From NCBI RefSeq assembly GCF_026340675.1, contig NZ_JAPEOX010000001.1, positions 372,001-436,000 of the forward strand: a DNA stretch of 64,000 nt, given 5' to 3'. Positions 46,979-55,932 of this stretch are shown piece after piece (within the stretch, counting starts at the first letter, position 1; every line of letters starts with the position of its first letter). Under the pieces are notes generated by a model that saw only the letters and a program-made list of their open reading frames with translations, had not been told where the DNA came from and did no database searches. The translations under genes were made by a program, and so were the position numbers. This DNA is from Streptomyces sp. NBC_01264 (GTDB taxonomy: Bacteria > Actinomycetota > Actinomycetes > Streptomycetales > Streptomycetaceae).

Positions 46979-48234
46979 AGCGCATCGGACCCTTCACCGG
47001 CAAGGCCGCCGGGGCCGGGATCGGCGGGGTCGTCGCCCTGGGCGTGGCCGTGGTCCTCACCGTGACCCTGCTCCCGAGGGACCTGCCCCGCTTCGACGGC
47101 ATCGAGGACCTGCCGCTGCCCGGCGGCGCCGACCTCGGCTCCCACCCGTACACGGTCACCGCCGAACTCGCCGACGTCCTCAGCCTCGTCCCGCACTCCG
47201 CGGTCAAGGTCAACGACGTCGCCGTCGGCCGCGTCACCGAGATCCGCCTCGGAACCGGAGACTGGACGGCGCGCGTCACCATGCAGATCAACGGCGACAT
47301 CCGGCTGCCGTCCGATGCGAGCGCCCGCCTCCAGCAGTCGAGCCTGCTCGGCGAGAAGTTCATCGAACTCACCGCACCCGCCAAGGACGCGGGCGGTGCG
47401 CGCCTCACCGACGGCAGCACGATCCCGCTCGCCCGCACCAGCCGCAACACCGAGGTCGAGGAGGTCTTCGGCGCCCTGTCCCTGCTGCTCAACGGCGGCG
47501 GGGTCAACCAGCTGAAGACCATCACCAAGGAGCTGAACTCCGCGCTCGGCGGACGCGAGCCCGAGGTCCGCTCCATGCTGGAGCGGGTCAACACCCTGGT
47601 GACCGACCTCGACGCGCACCGGGAGGACATCACGCAGGCGCTCGACGGGGTCAACCGGCTCTCCGCCACCCTCGCCGAGCGGAAGAAGGACGTGGGAACG
47701 GTCCTCACCAACCTCTCGCCTGGCCTCAAGACCCTGGAGAACCAAAGGGGTTCGCTCCTGACCATGCTGCGCGCCCTCGACACGCTGTCCGGTGTCGCCG
47801 TCTCCACCATCAACGCCGGCAAGGACGACATGGTCGCCGACCTCAAGGCCCTCGCGCCGACCCTGAAGGCACTCGCCGACGCTGGCGCCGACCTGCCCGA
47901 CTCGCTCCAAGCGCTGCTGACGTACCCCTTCACCGACGAGGTGATGAGGGGCATCAAGGGCGACTACCTCAACACCTACCTCTCCATCGCCGCCGAACCC
48001 GGCACCCAGGTCATCCCGCCGCTCGTCCCGCAGACCACGCCCGGCCCGACGCAGACCCCCGCGCCCGGTCCGGGCACCACCGACCGCGAGGGCCAGTCCG
48101 GCAGCAGGGCCACGAAGCCTCCGTCCCCGCTGCCGCTGCCACCCGTCCGGAGCACCGGCCCGGCCGGGCCGGCATCCTCTCCGAGCGCACCGGGCACCGC
48201 CGGCGGAGCGCAGGACGGAGGAAAGACCCGGTGA
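46975..48234 (+). CDS. MCE family protein, MceE position
   Basis: 419 residues. Identity to the E subunit rests on the DLPLPGGADLGSHPYTV opening and SAVKVNDVAVGRVTEI in the MCE domain. MceE/LprK proteins are usually lipoproteins, but here the N-terminal helix (GVVALGVAVVLTVTLLPRDL) has no Cys and hence no lipobox. The C-terminal 60 residues are Pro/Thr/Ser-rich (TTPGPTQTPAPGPGTTDREG), a probable envelope linker. GTG start overlapping the MceD stop. Confidence 0.92.
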   Translation: MKRIGPFTGKAAGAGIGGVVALGVAVVLTVTLLPRDLPRFDGIEDLPLPGGADLGSHPYTVTAELADVLSLVPHSAVKVNDVAVGRVTEIRLGTGDWTARVTMQINGDIRLPSDASARLQQSSLLGEKFIELTAPAKDAGGARLTDGSTIPLARTSRNTEVEEVFGALSLLLNGGGVNQLKTITKELNSALGGREPEVRSMLERVNTLVTDLDAHREDITQALDGVNRLSATLAERKKDVGTVLTNLSPGLKTLENQRGSLLTMLRALDTLSGVAVSTINAGKDDMVADLKALAPTLKALADAGADLPDSLQALLTYPFTDEVMRGIKGDYLNTYLSIAAEPGTQVIPPLVPQTTPGPTQTPAPGPGTTDREGQSGSRATKPPSPLPLPPVRSTGPAGPASSPSAPGTAGGAQDGGKTR

Positions 48235-49505
48235 TCACCCTCGCCGTACGGCTGAAGAACCTCGCGTTCCTCGTCATCGCCGTCCTCGTCCTCGGCTTCC
48301 TCGGCATCCGCTACGCCGACCTCGGCCGCTACGTCGGCGTCGCCGACTACTACACCGTCAACGTCCACCTCGCCCGCACCGGTGGCCTGTTCCCGCACTC
48401 CGACGTCACCTACCGGGGCGTCTCCGTGGGACGTGTCGGCGCCATCGACCTCACCGCCGACGGGGTCGTCGCCCGGCTGCGCATCAAGAAGTCGGCCGCC
48501 CGCGTCCCCGCGGACGCGAAGGCCGTCGTCGCCGGACTCTCCGCCGTCGGCGAGCAGTACATCGACCTGCGGCCCGACGGCGACCAGGGCCCCTACCTCG
48601 CGGAGGGGGCCCGCATCGACCAGGCCGACACCGAGGTCCCCGCGCCCGTCACCGACCTCTTGACCAGCATGAACGATCTCGCCCGGTCCGTTCCGCTCGA
48701 ATCGCTGCGCACGGTCGTCGACGAACTGGGCAAGGCGTTCGAGGGGCACGGCGACGATCTCCAGGCCCTGATCGACGGCGGCAGCGCGTTCGTGCAGGCC
48801 GCCGACCGCTCCTTGCCCGCGACCACCCGCCTCATCACCGACGGCGAGGTCGTCCTGCGCACCCAGGCCGAGGAGGGCCAGGCCATCCGCGACTTCGCCA
48901 CCGGCGCACGCGAACTGGCCATCACCCTCAAGGGATCCGACGCCGACGTACGGCGCCTGCTCGCGGTCACCCCGGGCGCGGCCACGCAGATCAGCGGCCT
49001 TCTGCGCGACCTCGACCCCAGCCTCGGAGTGGTCCTCGCCAACCTCCTCACCACCTCGGAGGTCGCCGTCACCCGGCAGCGCGGCATGGAGGAGCTCCTC
49101 GTGAAGTTCCCCGCGGCCGTCTCCGCGGGCGCCACCACCGTCGACGGAGGACGGATGAACCTCGGCATGGCCGTCACCTTCTTCAAGCCCCTGCCCTGCA
49201 CTTCCGGCTACGGCGGTACGCGCTACCGCAACGGCCTCGACCTCGGCACCTCACCCGCCCTCAACACCGGGGCCTCCTGCACCAGTCCGCCCTCGTCCGG
49301 GACGAACGTGCGCGGCTCCGCGAACGCCCCGAAGGGCGGTCCCGTCCCCGCTCCGGCCCACCCGGGCTCCCTGCCCTCGGGCAGCGCCGGCCCCGCCACG
49401 GGGCCCGGCGCACCGGCCCTGCCCGGCGCGCTCGCACTGCCGGGCCGGGACGGGCCCACCGACATGGCCGGGCTGCTCGGCCTCGGCGCCGGAAGTGGCC
49501 GGTGA
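48231..49505 (+). CDS. MCE family protein, MceF position
   Basis: 424 residues: N-terminal helix (NLAFLVIAVLVLGFLGIRYA), MCE domain with RTGGLFPHSDVTYRGVSVGR, a helical region (VPLESLRTVVDELGKAFEGH) and a Pro/Gly/Ala-rich C-terminus. The GGLFPHSDVTYRG motif marks the F subunit. GTG start overlapping the MceE stop; its own stop overlaps the first Mce-associated gene. Confidence 0.93.
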   Translation: MITLAVRLKNLAFLVIAVLVLGFLGIRYADLGRYVGVADYYTVNVHLARTGGLFPHSDVTYRGVSVGRVGAIDLTADGVVARLRIKKSAARVPADAKAVVAGLSAVGEQYIDLRPDGDQGPYLAEGARIDQADTEVPAPVTDLLTSMNDLARSVPLESLRTVVDELGKAFEGHGDDLQALIDGGSAFVQAADRSLPATTRLITDGEVVLRTQAEEGQAIRDFATGARELAITLKGSDADVRRLLAVTPGAATQISGLLRDLDPSLGVVLANLLTTSEVAVTRQRGMEELLVKFPAAVSAGATTVDGGRMNLGMAVTFFKPLPCTSGYGGTRYRNGLDLGTSPALNTGASCTSPPSSGTNVRGSANAPKGGPVPAPAHPGSLPSGSAGPATGPGAPALPGALALPGRDGPTDMAGLLGLGAGSGR

Positions 49506-50050
49506 GGCGGGCACGCGTCCTCGCGGGCGCCGCACTGGCGGTGGCGCTCGCCTTCTGCGGCACCGGCGCCTGGACGTACGCGCAGGCCCGTACCGACGAC
49601 GGTCTCGCCTTCGGCCGGGAGCGGGACACCGTCCTCGCCCAGGGCCGCGACCGCATCGCGGTGCTCAACACCCTGGACGCGTCCACGCGTGACCGCGCGG
49701 AGGCCGGGATCAAGGCGTGGCAGGACGCCTCCACCGGGCCGCTGCACACCGAACTGGGCTCCACCCGGCCGGCGGCGGGCGCCTCGGCCCGCGCCACCGT
49801 CACCGAGGCGGCCGTCACCGCGCTGGACACCCGGGCGGGTACGGCGAAGCTCATCGCGACCTTGCGCGTCGACGTCACCCCCCAGGGGGGCTCGAAGGCC
49901 ACGAGTGACCGCAAGCGGCTCGAAGCGGTCCTGGAGCGTACGGGCGGCTCCACGTGGAAGGTCAAGGCGCTGAGTGCCGTCGCGGGGGCGAGCCCGGACG
50001 CCGCCGGGTCCGGTGCCGGTACCGCTGCCGGGGGGAGCGAGGCGGAATGA
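49502..50050 (+). CDS. Mce-associated membrane protein 1
   Basis: 182 residues with a single N-terminal membrane helix (VLAGAALAVALAFCGTGAWT) and an extracytoplasmic domain of the Mce-associated (Mas) type: NTLDASTRDRAEAGIKAWQD followed by beta strands ending in a Gly/Ala-rich tail. In mycobacteria Mas proteins sit behind mce operons and stabilise the complex. GTG start overlaps the MceF stop and the stop overlaps the next ATG. Confidence 0.83.
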   Translation: MRRARVLAGAALAVALAFCGTGAWTYAQARTDDGLAFGRERDTVLAQGRDRIAVLNTLDASTRDRAEAGIKAWQDASTGPLHTELGSTRPAAGASARATVTEAAVTALDTRAGTAKLIATLRVDVTPQGGSKATSDRKRLEAVLERTGGSTWKVKALSAVAGASPDAAGSGAGTAAGGSEAE

Positions 50051-50829
50051 CACGACTGCAGCGGAAGACGACGGACAGGCGCACGGAGGCCCGGGCGCCG
50101 GAGGCGGCGCAGGACACCGAGGCGGGAACGGCCGGACCCGTCGGCGCGGCTGGGACGAGCACGCCCGCCGGAGGCGGGGACGAGGCCGGGGACCGTGCGG
50201 AGGCCGCGGGCGAGGGGGACGGCCACGGCGACGACCACGGCGAGGCGGATCTGCGCGCCTCCGACTCGGACTCCGGCTCCGGCTCCGGCTCCGACCCTGG
50301 ATGCGACTCCCGCTCCGCCTCCCGCTTCGGCCGCCGGTGGCGCACGGCGGCCTTCGCGGCCGCCTTCGCCGCGCTGCTCCTGGGCGGAAGTGCCTTCTTC
50401 TACGGCGCGCACCACCTGCGCTCCGCCCCCTCCGCCCAGAACCGCGCCCTCACCGACACCGCGGCCACCGAGCGGGTGAGCGGCGAGGTCGGTGACGGCC
50501 TGGCCCGGATCTTCTCCTACACCCCCACCGGCGCCGACGCCACCGAGCGATCGGCGCGGTCGGTCCTCGCGGGGCGGGCCGCCAGGCAGTACGGCGACCT
50601 GTTCGCCCAGCTCCGCACGAACCTGGAGACCCAGAAGATCACCCTGATTACGCAGGCCGTCCGCACCGGGGTGATCGAGCTGGACGGGAACACCGCCCGG
50701 CTCCTGATCCTCCTCGACCAGACCTCACGGCGGGACGAGGGCGCCGCCACCTCGGCCGCGGCCCAGCTCACCGTCACCGCCCGGTTCCAGGGCGGCCGCT
50801 GGCAGATCGTCGACATCAAGGCCCGCTGA
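50047..50829 (+). CDS. Mce-associated membrane protein 2, long acidic N-terminus
   Basis: 260 residues. The first 90 are cytoplasmic, acidic and low-complexity (ASDSDSGSGSGSDPGCDSRS), followed by a membrane helix (TAAFAAAFAALLLGGSAFF) and a Mas-like outer domain with TERVSGEVGDGLARIFSYTP and LTVTARFQGGRWQIVDIKAR. The disordered Ser/Gly/Asp run comes from a repeated GGCTCC tract near 50270-50300 and may vary in length. ATG overlaps the previous stop. Confidence 0.82.
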   Translation: MTRLQRKTTDRRTEARAPEAAQDTEAGTAGPVGAAGTSTPAGGGDEAGDRAEAAGEGDGHGDDHGEADLRASDSDSGSGSGSDPGCDSRSASRFGRRWRTAAFAAAFAALLLGGSAFFYGAHHLRSAPSAQNRALTDTAATERVSGEVGDGLARIFSYTPTGADATERSARSVLAGRAARQYGDLFAQLRTNLETQKITLITQAVRTGVIELDGNTARLLILLDQTSRRDEGAATSAAAQLTVTARFQGGRWQIVDIKAR

Positions 50830-50856
50830 GAGATGAGCGGGAGAGAAGAGCACCCC

Positions 50857-51399
50857 ATGACACGCACGGTCCGCGCCCGCACGGGCACCCGGCCGGTCCT
50901 GGCCGCCGCCCTCGGGCTCACCCTCCTCGCGGGCGGCTTCGCCGCGTGGTCGGCCCAGGACTGGTACGGGGCGAGCCATGACGCGTCAGCCGCGTACGCC
51001 GTCCAGCGCGACCGGGCGCTCGCGGCGGCGGAACAGGCCGTGCAGAACCTCAACACCCTCGACCACGCCGAGGTGGACCAGGGCCTCGACCTGTGGGAGT
51101 CGTCCACGACCGGCGACCTGCACGACCAACTCGTACAAGGACGAGCGGAGTTCAAGAATCAAGTCAAGGCGGCGAAGACCGTGACGACGGCCAGGGTGAT
51201 GTCCGGCGCCGTCACCGAGCTGGACGACCGCGCGGGGCGGGCCCGGGTGCTGGTCGCCCTGCGCATCACGGTGAAGGCGGCCGACGACAAGACCAGCGAC
51301 AAGGACAGCCGCATGCTCGGCGAACTGACCCGCACCGGGAGCCAGTGGAAGCTCAGCGCGCTGGGTCAGGCACCCGTGGGCGGCGCGGCGTCCGGCTGA
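50857..51399 (+). CDS. Mce-associated membrane protein 3
   Basis: 180 residues and closely patterned on Mas protein 1: membrane helix (PVLAAALGLTLLAGGFAAWS), NLNTLDHAEVDQGLDLWESS, then a strand-rich C-terminal half. The ATG at 50857 is preferred over the one at 50833 because AGAGAAGAG lies seven bases before it; the earlier start would add eight residues. Confidence 0.8.
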   Translation: MTRTVRARTGTRPVLAAALGLTLLAGGFAAWSAQDWYGASHDASAAYAVQRDRALAAAEQAVQNLNTLDHAEVDQGLDLWESSTTGDLHDQLVQGRAEFKNQVKAAKTVTTARVMSGAVTELDDRAGRARVLVALRITVKAADDKTSDKDSRMLGELTRTGSQWKLSALGQAPVGGAASG

Positions 51400-51449
51400 C
51401 CGGACCGCCGGTACCGCGAAAGCCGCCCGCACCCGAGAGGACACGCACG

Positions 51450-52109
51450 ATGTCGACGACCCGCCACCTCATCAACCGCCAGCGCCGCCGTCAGGCCGTC
51501 GGCCACCGGACGGTCCCCGCGGCGCGCGCGACCGACGACGCCGGCCCGCAGGAGACCCCCGGCAACGCGTCCCGCACGCTCATCCCCCTCCTGACCCTCT
51601 GTGCGCTCACCGTCCTCCTCGGCGCCTTCGCCGGATTCGCCCACAGCCAGGCCTCCGTGCTGCGGAACGATCCGGTGCGCGCGAACACCGCGCTCACCGA
51701 CCTCGCCCGTACCAGCGAGATCAAGGGACAGGCCACGAAGGCCGTCGCCTCTCTCTTCTCCTACGACCACGCGAAGCCCAGCGCCTTCGAGAGCGCGTCG
51801 AAGACCCTGCTCACGGGCAAGGCCGTCACCCAACACCGGGCGCTCTTCGGTGACGTCCTCGCCCAGGCCGAGAAGGAGAAGACGGTGATCACCACGGCCG
51901 TCACGGACAGCGCGGTCGAGCGGATCGACGGCGACCGGGCCCGGGTCCTGGTCTACGCCGACCAGAGCAGCGTGAGCACGGCGGGAACCGGGAAGCAGGC
52001 CCAGAACGCCCAGAACCAAGGCGTGTACGCGGGCGCGATGCTCGCCCTCGACCTGGTGGACCGCGACGGGCACTGGCTCGTCGAGGGGATCGACACCTTC
52101 GGCCGCTGA
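51450..52109 (+). CDS. Mce-associated membrane protein 4
   Basis: 219 residues, patterned on Mas protein 2: basic N-terminus, membrane helix (TLIPLLTLCALTVLLGAFAG), then LTDLARTSEIKGQATKAVAS and VASLFSYDHAKPSAF, with a C-terminal LALDLVDRDGHWLVEGIDTF. Mas 1/3 and Mas 2/4 thus alternate as two pairs, suggesting a duplicated two-gene unit. GAGAGGAC precedes the ATG. Last gene of the Mce operon. Confidence 0.82.
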   Translation: MSTTRHLINRQRRRQAVGHRTVPAARATDDAGPQETPGNASRTLIPLLTLCALTVLLGAFAGFAHSQASVLRNDPVRANTALTDLARTSEIKGQATKAVASLFSYDHAKPSAFESASKTLLTGKAVTQHRALFGDVLAQAEKEKTVITTAVTDSAVERIDGDRARVLVYADQSSVSTAGTGKQAQNAQNQGVYAGAMLALDLVDRDGHWLVEGIDTFGR

Positions 52110-52163
52110 GCGCCCCAGGGGTACCACCGCCCTCTTGCGCGACCGCCACCGACCCGTTTTGGT

Positions 52164-52187
52164 GTTCCCGTCACTCACGGGGCGAAC
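52164..52187 (+). terminator. Small hairpin after the Mce operon
   Basis: GTTCCCGT (52164-52171) can pair with ACGG...GAAC (52177-52187) with a small bulge around a 5-base loop; outer CCCGT/ACGGG bases (52154-52158, 52186-52190) may extend it. It ends 13 bases before the Nramp-like gene, so it could be a terminator for the Mce operon or a leader structure of the next gene. Confidence 0.35.
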
Positions 52188-52202
52188 GGGAAGGCGGCCA
52201 CA

Positions 52203-53480
52203 ATGGCGGACATCACCCGGGCCAATGCGGTGGAGAGCGAGAACAACGCTCCGCGTAAGGCCAGTTGGCGATCCATCGGTCCCGGAATCGTCGTGGCGGC
52301 GACCGGCGTCGGGGCCGGCGACCTCGTTGCCACGCTCATCGCGGGCAGCAAGTTCGGTTACACCCTGATGTGGGCCGCGGTCATCGGTTGCCTCGTCAAG
52401 ATCTCGCTCGCCGAGGCGGCCGGCCGCTGGCATCTCGCCACCGGCCGGACCCTCTTCGACGGCTGGCGCAGCCTCGGCTCGTGGACCACCGTCTACTTCG
52501 CGGGGTACGTCGTCGTCTGGGGCTTCGTCTACGGGGCCGCCGCGATGTCCTCCAGCGCGCTCCCGCTGGCCGCGCTCTTCCCGGACGCGATGGACCTGAA
52601 GCTCTGGGCCGTGCTGTGCGGTCTGGTCGGGCTGGTCTTCGTCTGGTTCAACCAGTACGCCGTCTTCGAGAAGGTCATGACGGTCCTGGTCGGCGTCATG
52701 TTCCTGATCACCGTGTACCTCGCGATCCGCGTCACACCCCGCCTCGACGCCGCTTTCGCCGGCCTGGTGCCTGTGCTGCCGGACGGTTCGCTGGTCTACA
52801 CGCTCGGCCTGATCGGCGGGGTGGGCGGCACGATCACGCTGGCCGCGTACGGCTACTGGGTCAACGCGAAGGGCTGGACGAACACGAGTTGGATCAAGGT
52901 GATGCGGCTCGACAACCGCGTCGCCTACCTCACGACCGGCGTCTTCGTGGTGGCCATGCTCATCGTCGGAGCGGAGCTGCTGCACTCGTCCGGCGTGGCG
53001 CTGGCGAAGGGGGACAGGGGCCTGCTCGATCTGGGTGCCGTTCTCGAGGACCACTACGGGAAGGCGACCGCCAAGCTCTTCCTGGTCGGGTTCTTCGCCA
53101 CGTCCTTCACCTCGCTGATCGGCGTGTGGCACGGAGTGAGCCTGATGTTCGCCGACTTCGCCACGAAGTTCCGCCCTTCCCTCGCCCCGGCCGGAACGGA
53201 CCCGTCGAAGTCCCTGGCCTTCCGGGTCTATCTGCTCTGGCTCACCTTCCCGCCCATCAGCCTGCTCTTCCTGGACCAGCCCTTCGGGCTCGTCATCGTG
53301 TACGGAGTGATCGGCGCGCTCTTCATGCCCTTCCTGGCCCTCACGCTGCTGTGGCTTCTCAACTCCTCGCGCACACCGTCCCCTTGGCGCAACGGCCCGC
53401 TGAGCAACGTGATGCTGGGGGCCGCCGGTCTGTTGTTCGTGGTGCTGTGCGTCCAGCAACTGCGGGAGCTGCTCCGGTAG
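52203..53480 (+). CDS. Nramp-related divalent metal transporter
   Basis: 425 residues with about 11 membrane helices in the Nramp (LeuT) fold. The opening SIGPGIVVAATGVGAGDLVA aligns with the Nramp helix-1 region, but the canonical DPGN metal motif is replaced by GAGD and no MPHN-like motif is seen in helix 6 (ITLAAYGYWVN). This is the divergent Nramp-related group, in which transition-metal selectivity may be absent and Mg2+ has been described for some members. Start ATG with GGAAGG ten bases upstream. Confidence 0.85.
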   Translation: MADITRANAVESENNAPRKASWRSIGPGIVVAATGVGAGDLVATLIAGSKFGYTLMWAAVIGCLVKISLAEAAGRWHLATGRTLFDGWRSLGSWTTVYFAGYVVVWGFVYGAAAMSSSALPLAALFPDAMDLKLWAVLCGLVGLVFVWFNQYAVFEKVMTVLVGVMFLITVYLAIRVTPRLDAAFAGLVPVLPDGSLVYTLGLIGGVGGTITLAAYGYWVNAKGWTNTSWIKVMRLDNRVAYLTTGVFVVAMLIVGAELLHSSGVALAKGDRGLLDLGAVLEDHYGKATAKLFLVGFFATSFTSLIGVWHGVSLMFADFATKFRPSLAPAGTDPSKSLAFRVYLLWLTFPPISLLFLDQPFGLVIVYGVIGALFMPFLALTLLWLLNSSRTPSPWRNGPLSNVMLGAAGLLFVVLCVQQLRELLR

Positions 53481-53676
53481 CGGCGTCACAGCGGCGGAAC
53501 CGAGCATCGCACCCCCGACCCGTCGGCGCCTCTCGGCATGTTGCACGAACTCCGGCCCCGCCGCTTGCCCCGATTGCGCAGAGACGGGCTTCGAACCGTG
53601 CTTCAGGATGTGCGATCAAACAAGGTGTGAGCCGGATGAAACATCCGGCTCACCGTGCCGACATCGGGAGTCCGCC

Positions 53677-54519
53677 GTGTTCTGGAGAAGACTGCTCGTA
53701 CCTGTGACCTCGCTCGTACTCGTGCTGACGGCTTCCGCCGGCGCGGGCGCGGCGGCAGCGCCCACCGGGGGCGGTGCCGAGGTGGCCGCGGCCGACTACG
53801 GCGCTCCCGGTCCCTACGCCACCGCGGTGGACGTCGGGGTCGTGACCACCCTCTACTACCCGCGCGACATCGCGACCAGCGGCCGCCGCCACCCCGTGAT
53901 CGTGTGGGGAAACGGCACCTTCGCCTTCCCGGTCGTCTACCGGGACCTGCTGCTGCACTGGGCCAGTCAGGGCTTCATCGTCGCCGCCGCCAACACCCCC
54001 CAATCGAACCTCGGCGTCTCCATGCGCGCCGGCATCGACCTGCTCACCCTGCGCAACGCCGACCCCGGCAGCGCCTTCCACGACCGCGTCGACCTGGAAC
54101 ACGTCGGCGCGTCCGGTCACTCGCAGGGTGGGGCCGCCGCCATCGTCGGCGGCGCGGACCCGCGCATCGACACGATCCTGCCCATCCAGCCCGGGCCGCT
54201 CGCCGACATCGACCACGTGCGCGTACCCGCCCTCCTCCTGGCGGGGCAGAAGGACAGCATCGTCTTCCCCTTCCTGGTCAAGGCCTTCTACGACGACGCC
54301 GATCACATCCCGGCCGTCTACGGGGAACTCCGCGGCGCCGACCACTTCACCGTCGTGGGCGACCCCGGACCGTTCGCCGCACCCACCACGGCCTGGTTCA
54401 AGGCACACCTGATGGGTGACCAGGCCGCGCGCGCCCAGTACTTCGGGGCCGGCTGCGGGATCTGTACCGACAGCGGCACCTGGTCCGACGTCCGCCGCAA
54501 CGGCCTCGCCACCCGGTGA
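53677..54519 (+). CDS. Secreted alpha/beta hydrolase (PETase/cutinase-like)
   Basis: 280 residues. A signal peptide (RLLVPVTSLVLVLTASAGAG) is followed by an alpha/beta hydrolase resembling polyester hydrolases and chlorophyllase-type enzymes: VTTLYYPRDIATSGRRHPVI, the oxyanion region WGNGTFAF, the nucleophile elbow GHSQGG, Asp in LLAGQKDSIVF and His in GADHFTV. The GTG at 53677 has GGGAG six bases upstream; a longer frame from 53608 would bury the signal peptide. GTGA overlap with the following carboxylesterase suggests a coupled pair of esterases. Confidence 0.85.
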   Translation: MFWRRLLVPVTSLVLVLTASAGAGAAAAPTGGGAEVAAADYGAPGPYATAVDVGVVTTLYYPRDIATSGRRHPVIVWGNGTFAFPVVYRDLLLHWASQGFIVAAANTPQSNLGVSMRAGIDLLTLRNADPGSAFHDRVDLEHVGASGHSQGGAAAIVGGADPRIDTILPIQPGPLADIDHVRVPALLLAGQKDSIVFPFLVKAFYDDADHIPAVYGELRGADHFTVVGDPGPFAAPTTAWFKAHLMGDQAARAQYFGAGCGICTDSGTWSDVRRNGLATR

Positions 54520-55919
54520 CCCGTCTCATCGCGACCACCGGGCAGGGCAGGGTCCGGGGCCGTTTCCACAACGGGATCGCCGCCTTCCTCGGCATCCCGT
54601 ACGCGGCTGCGCCCTTCGGCCCCCACCGCTTCCGCGCTCCCGCCCCGGTCGAACCCTGGGAAGGGGTGCGGGACGCGCTGGAGTACGGGCACACCGCCCC
54701 CAAGCGCCCCTACCGTCCGCCCCTCGACCGGCTGATGCCCGGCCCCTGCATCGCCGGGGACGACTGTCTCAACCTCAACGTCTGTACGCCGTCCGTCGGC
54801 GAGGGCCGGCTGCCGGTCCTGGTCTGGATCCACGGTGGTTCCCTGCGCAACGGCTCCGCGAGCCTGCCGCTCTACGACGGGCGCGCGTTCGCGCGCGACG
54901 GTGTCGTCCTCGTCTCCGTCAACTACCGGCTCGGAGTGGAAGGGTTCGGGGTCTTTCCCGACGCGCCCGTCAACCGCGGTCTCCTCGACCAGATCGCAGC
55001 CCTGATCTGGGTCCGCGACAACATCGCCTCCTTCGGCGGAGACGCGTCGAACGTCACCGTGTGCGGCGAGTCCGCCGGGGCGATCAGCGTCGCGGCCCTC
55101 ATGACCAGCCCCGCCGCGGCCGGGCTGCTGCGCCGGGCGATCCTGCAGAGCGGACCGCCGCACACGGTGTCGCGCCGCGAGGGCGCGAAGGCCGTGCGGT
55201 CGATGGCGAGGAGACTGCGGATCCCGGCCACCGCCGAGGCGTTCGCGGGCGTGGACCGGGACCTGCTGCTGGACACGCAGGCCTCGGTGGTGGGCCGGTC
55301 GGACCCCATCGGTGGCGGCCCCGGTTTCCACATCGTGGCCGACGGCGACGTGGTGCCCGCCGACCCGCCGCTTCCCGAGGCCGACCTGCTGCTGGGCTGC
55401 AACCGGGAGGAGTACCGGCTGTGGTTCGTACCCGGCGGAGCCGTGGACCGCGTCAGCCGGCTCACCCTGCGGCTGGCCTTGCTGAAGCTCCGTGTCCCCC
55501 AGCGGGTGGCTCGGCTGTACCGGGCCACCCGGCCGCACGCCACACCCGGTGAGATCCTGGGAGAGATGGCGACCGACCTGCTGCTGCGGGGGCCCCTCAA
55601 CCGGCTCGCCGACTCCCGGCCCGCCCGCACCTTCCTCTACGAATTCGCCTGGCGCTCGCCCGTGATGGGGCTCGGTGCGTGCCATGCGCTGGAACTCGGC
55701 TTCGTCTTCGACAACCTGCGCGCCGCCGGGGACATGACCGGACCGGACGCGCCCCAGGCGCTGGCCGACGCCATGCACCGAGCCTGGGTCTCCTTCGCCG
55801 CCACGGGACATCCGGGCTGGCCGGGCTGGAACGCGGACCGGCCCGTCATGGTCTTCGACCACCCCGGCGTCGGCCCGGTCCTCGCGCCCCGGCACGAGGA
55901 ACTCCGCGCCTGGCTCTGA
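54516..55919 (+). CDS. Type-B carboxylesterase/lipase
   Basis: 467-residue esterase of the carboxylesterase/cholinesterase family. It has GIAAFLGIPYAAAPFG and PVLVWIHGGSLRNGS (oxyanion hole), the nucleophile in TVCGESAGAISVAAL, and the catalytic His in ACHALELGFVFDNL. No signal peptide, so cytoplasmic, in contrast to the coupled upstream hydrolase. GTG start overlapping that gene's stop. Substrates are likely short-chain esters. Confidence 0.9.
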   Translation: MTRLIATTGQGRVRGRFHNGIAAFLGIPYAAAPFGPHRFRAPAPVEPWEGVRDALEYGHTAPKRPYRPPLDRLMPGPCIAGDDCLNLNVCTPSVGEGRLPVLVWIHGGSLRNGSASLPLYDGRAFARDGVVLVSVNYRLGVEGFGVFPDAPVNRGLLDQIAALIWVRDNIASFGGDASNVTVCGESAGAISVAALMTSPAAAGLLRRAILQSGPPHTVSRREGAKAVRSMARRLRIPATAEAFAGVDRDLLLDTQASVVGRSDPIGGGPGFHIVADGDVVPADPPLPEADLLLGCNREEYRLWFVPGGAVDRVSRLTLRLALLKLRVPQRVARLYRATRPHATPGEILGEMATDLLLRGPLNRLADSRPARTFLYEFAWRSPVMGLGACHALELGFVFDNLRAAGDMTGPDAPQALADAMHRAWVSFAATGHPGWPGWNADRPVMVFDHPGVGPVLAPRHEELRAWL

Positions 55920-55932
55920 CCGATGACAGGTG

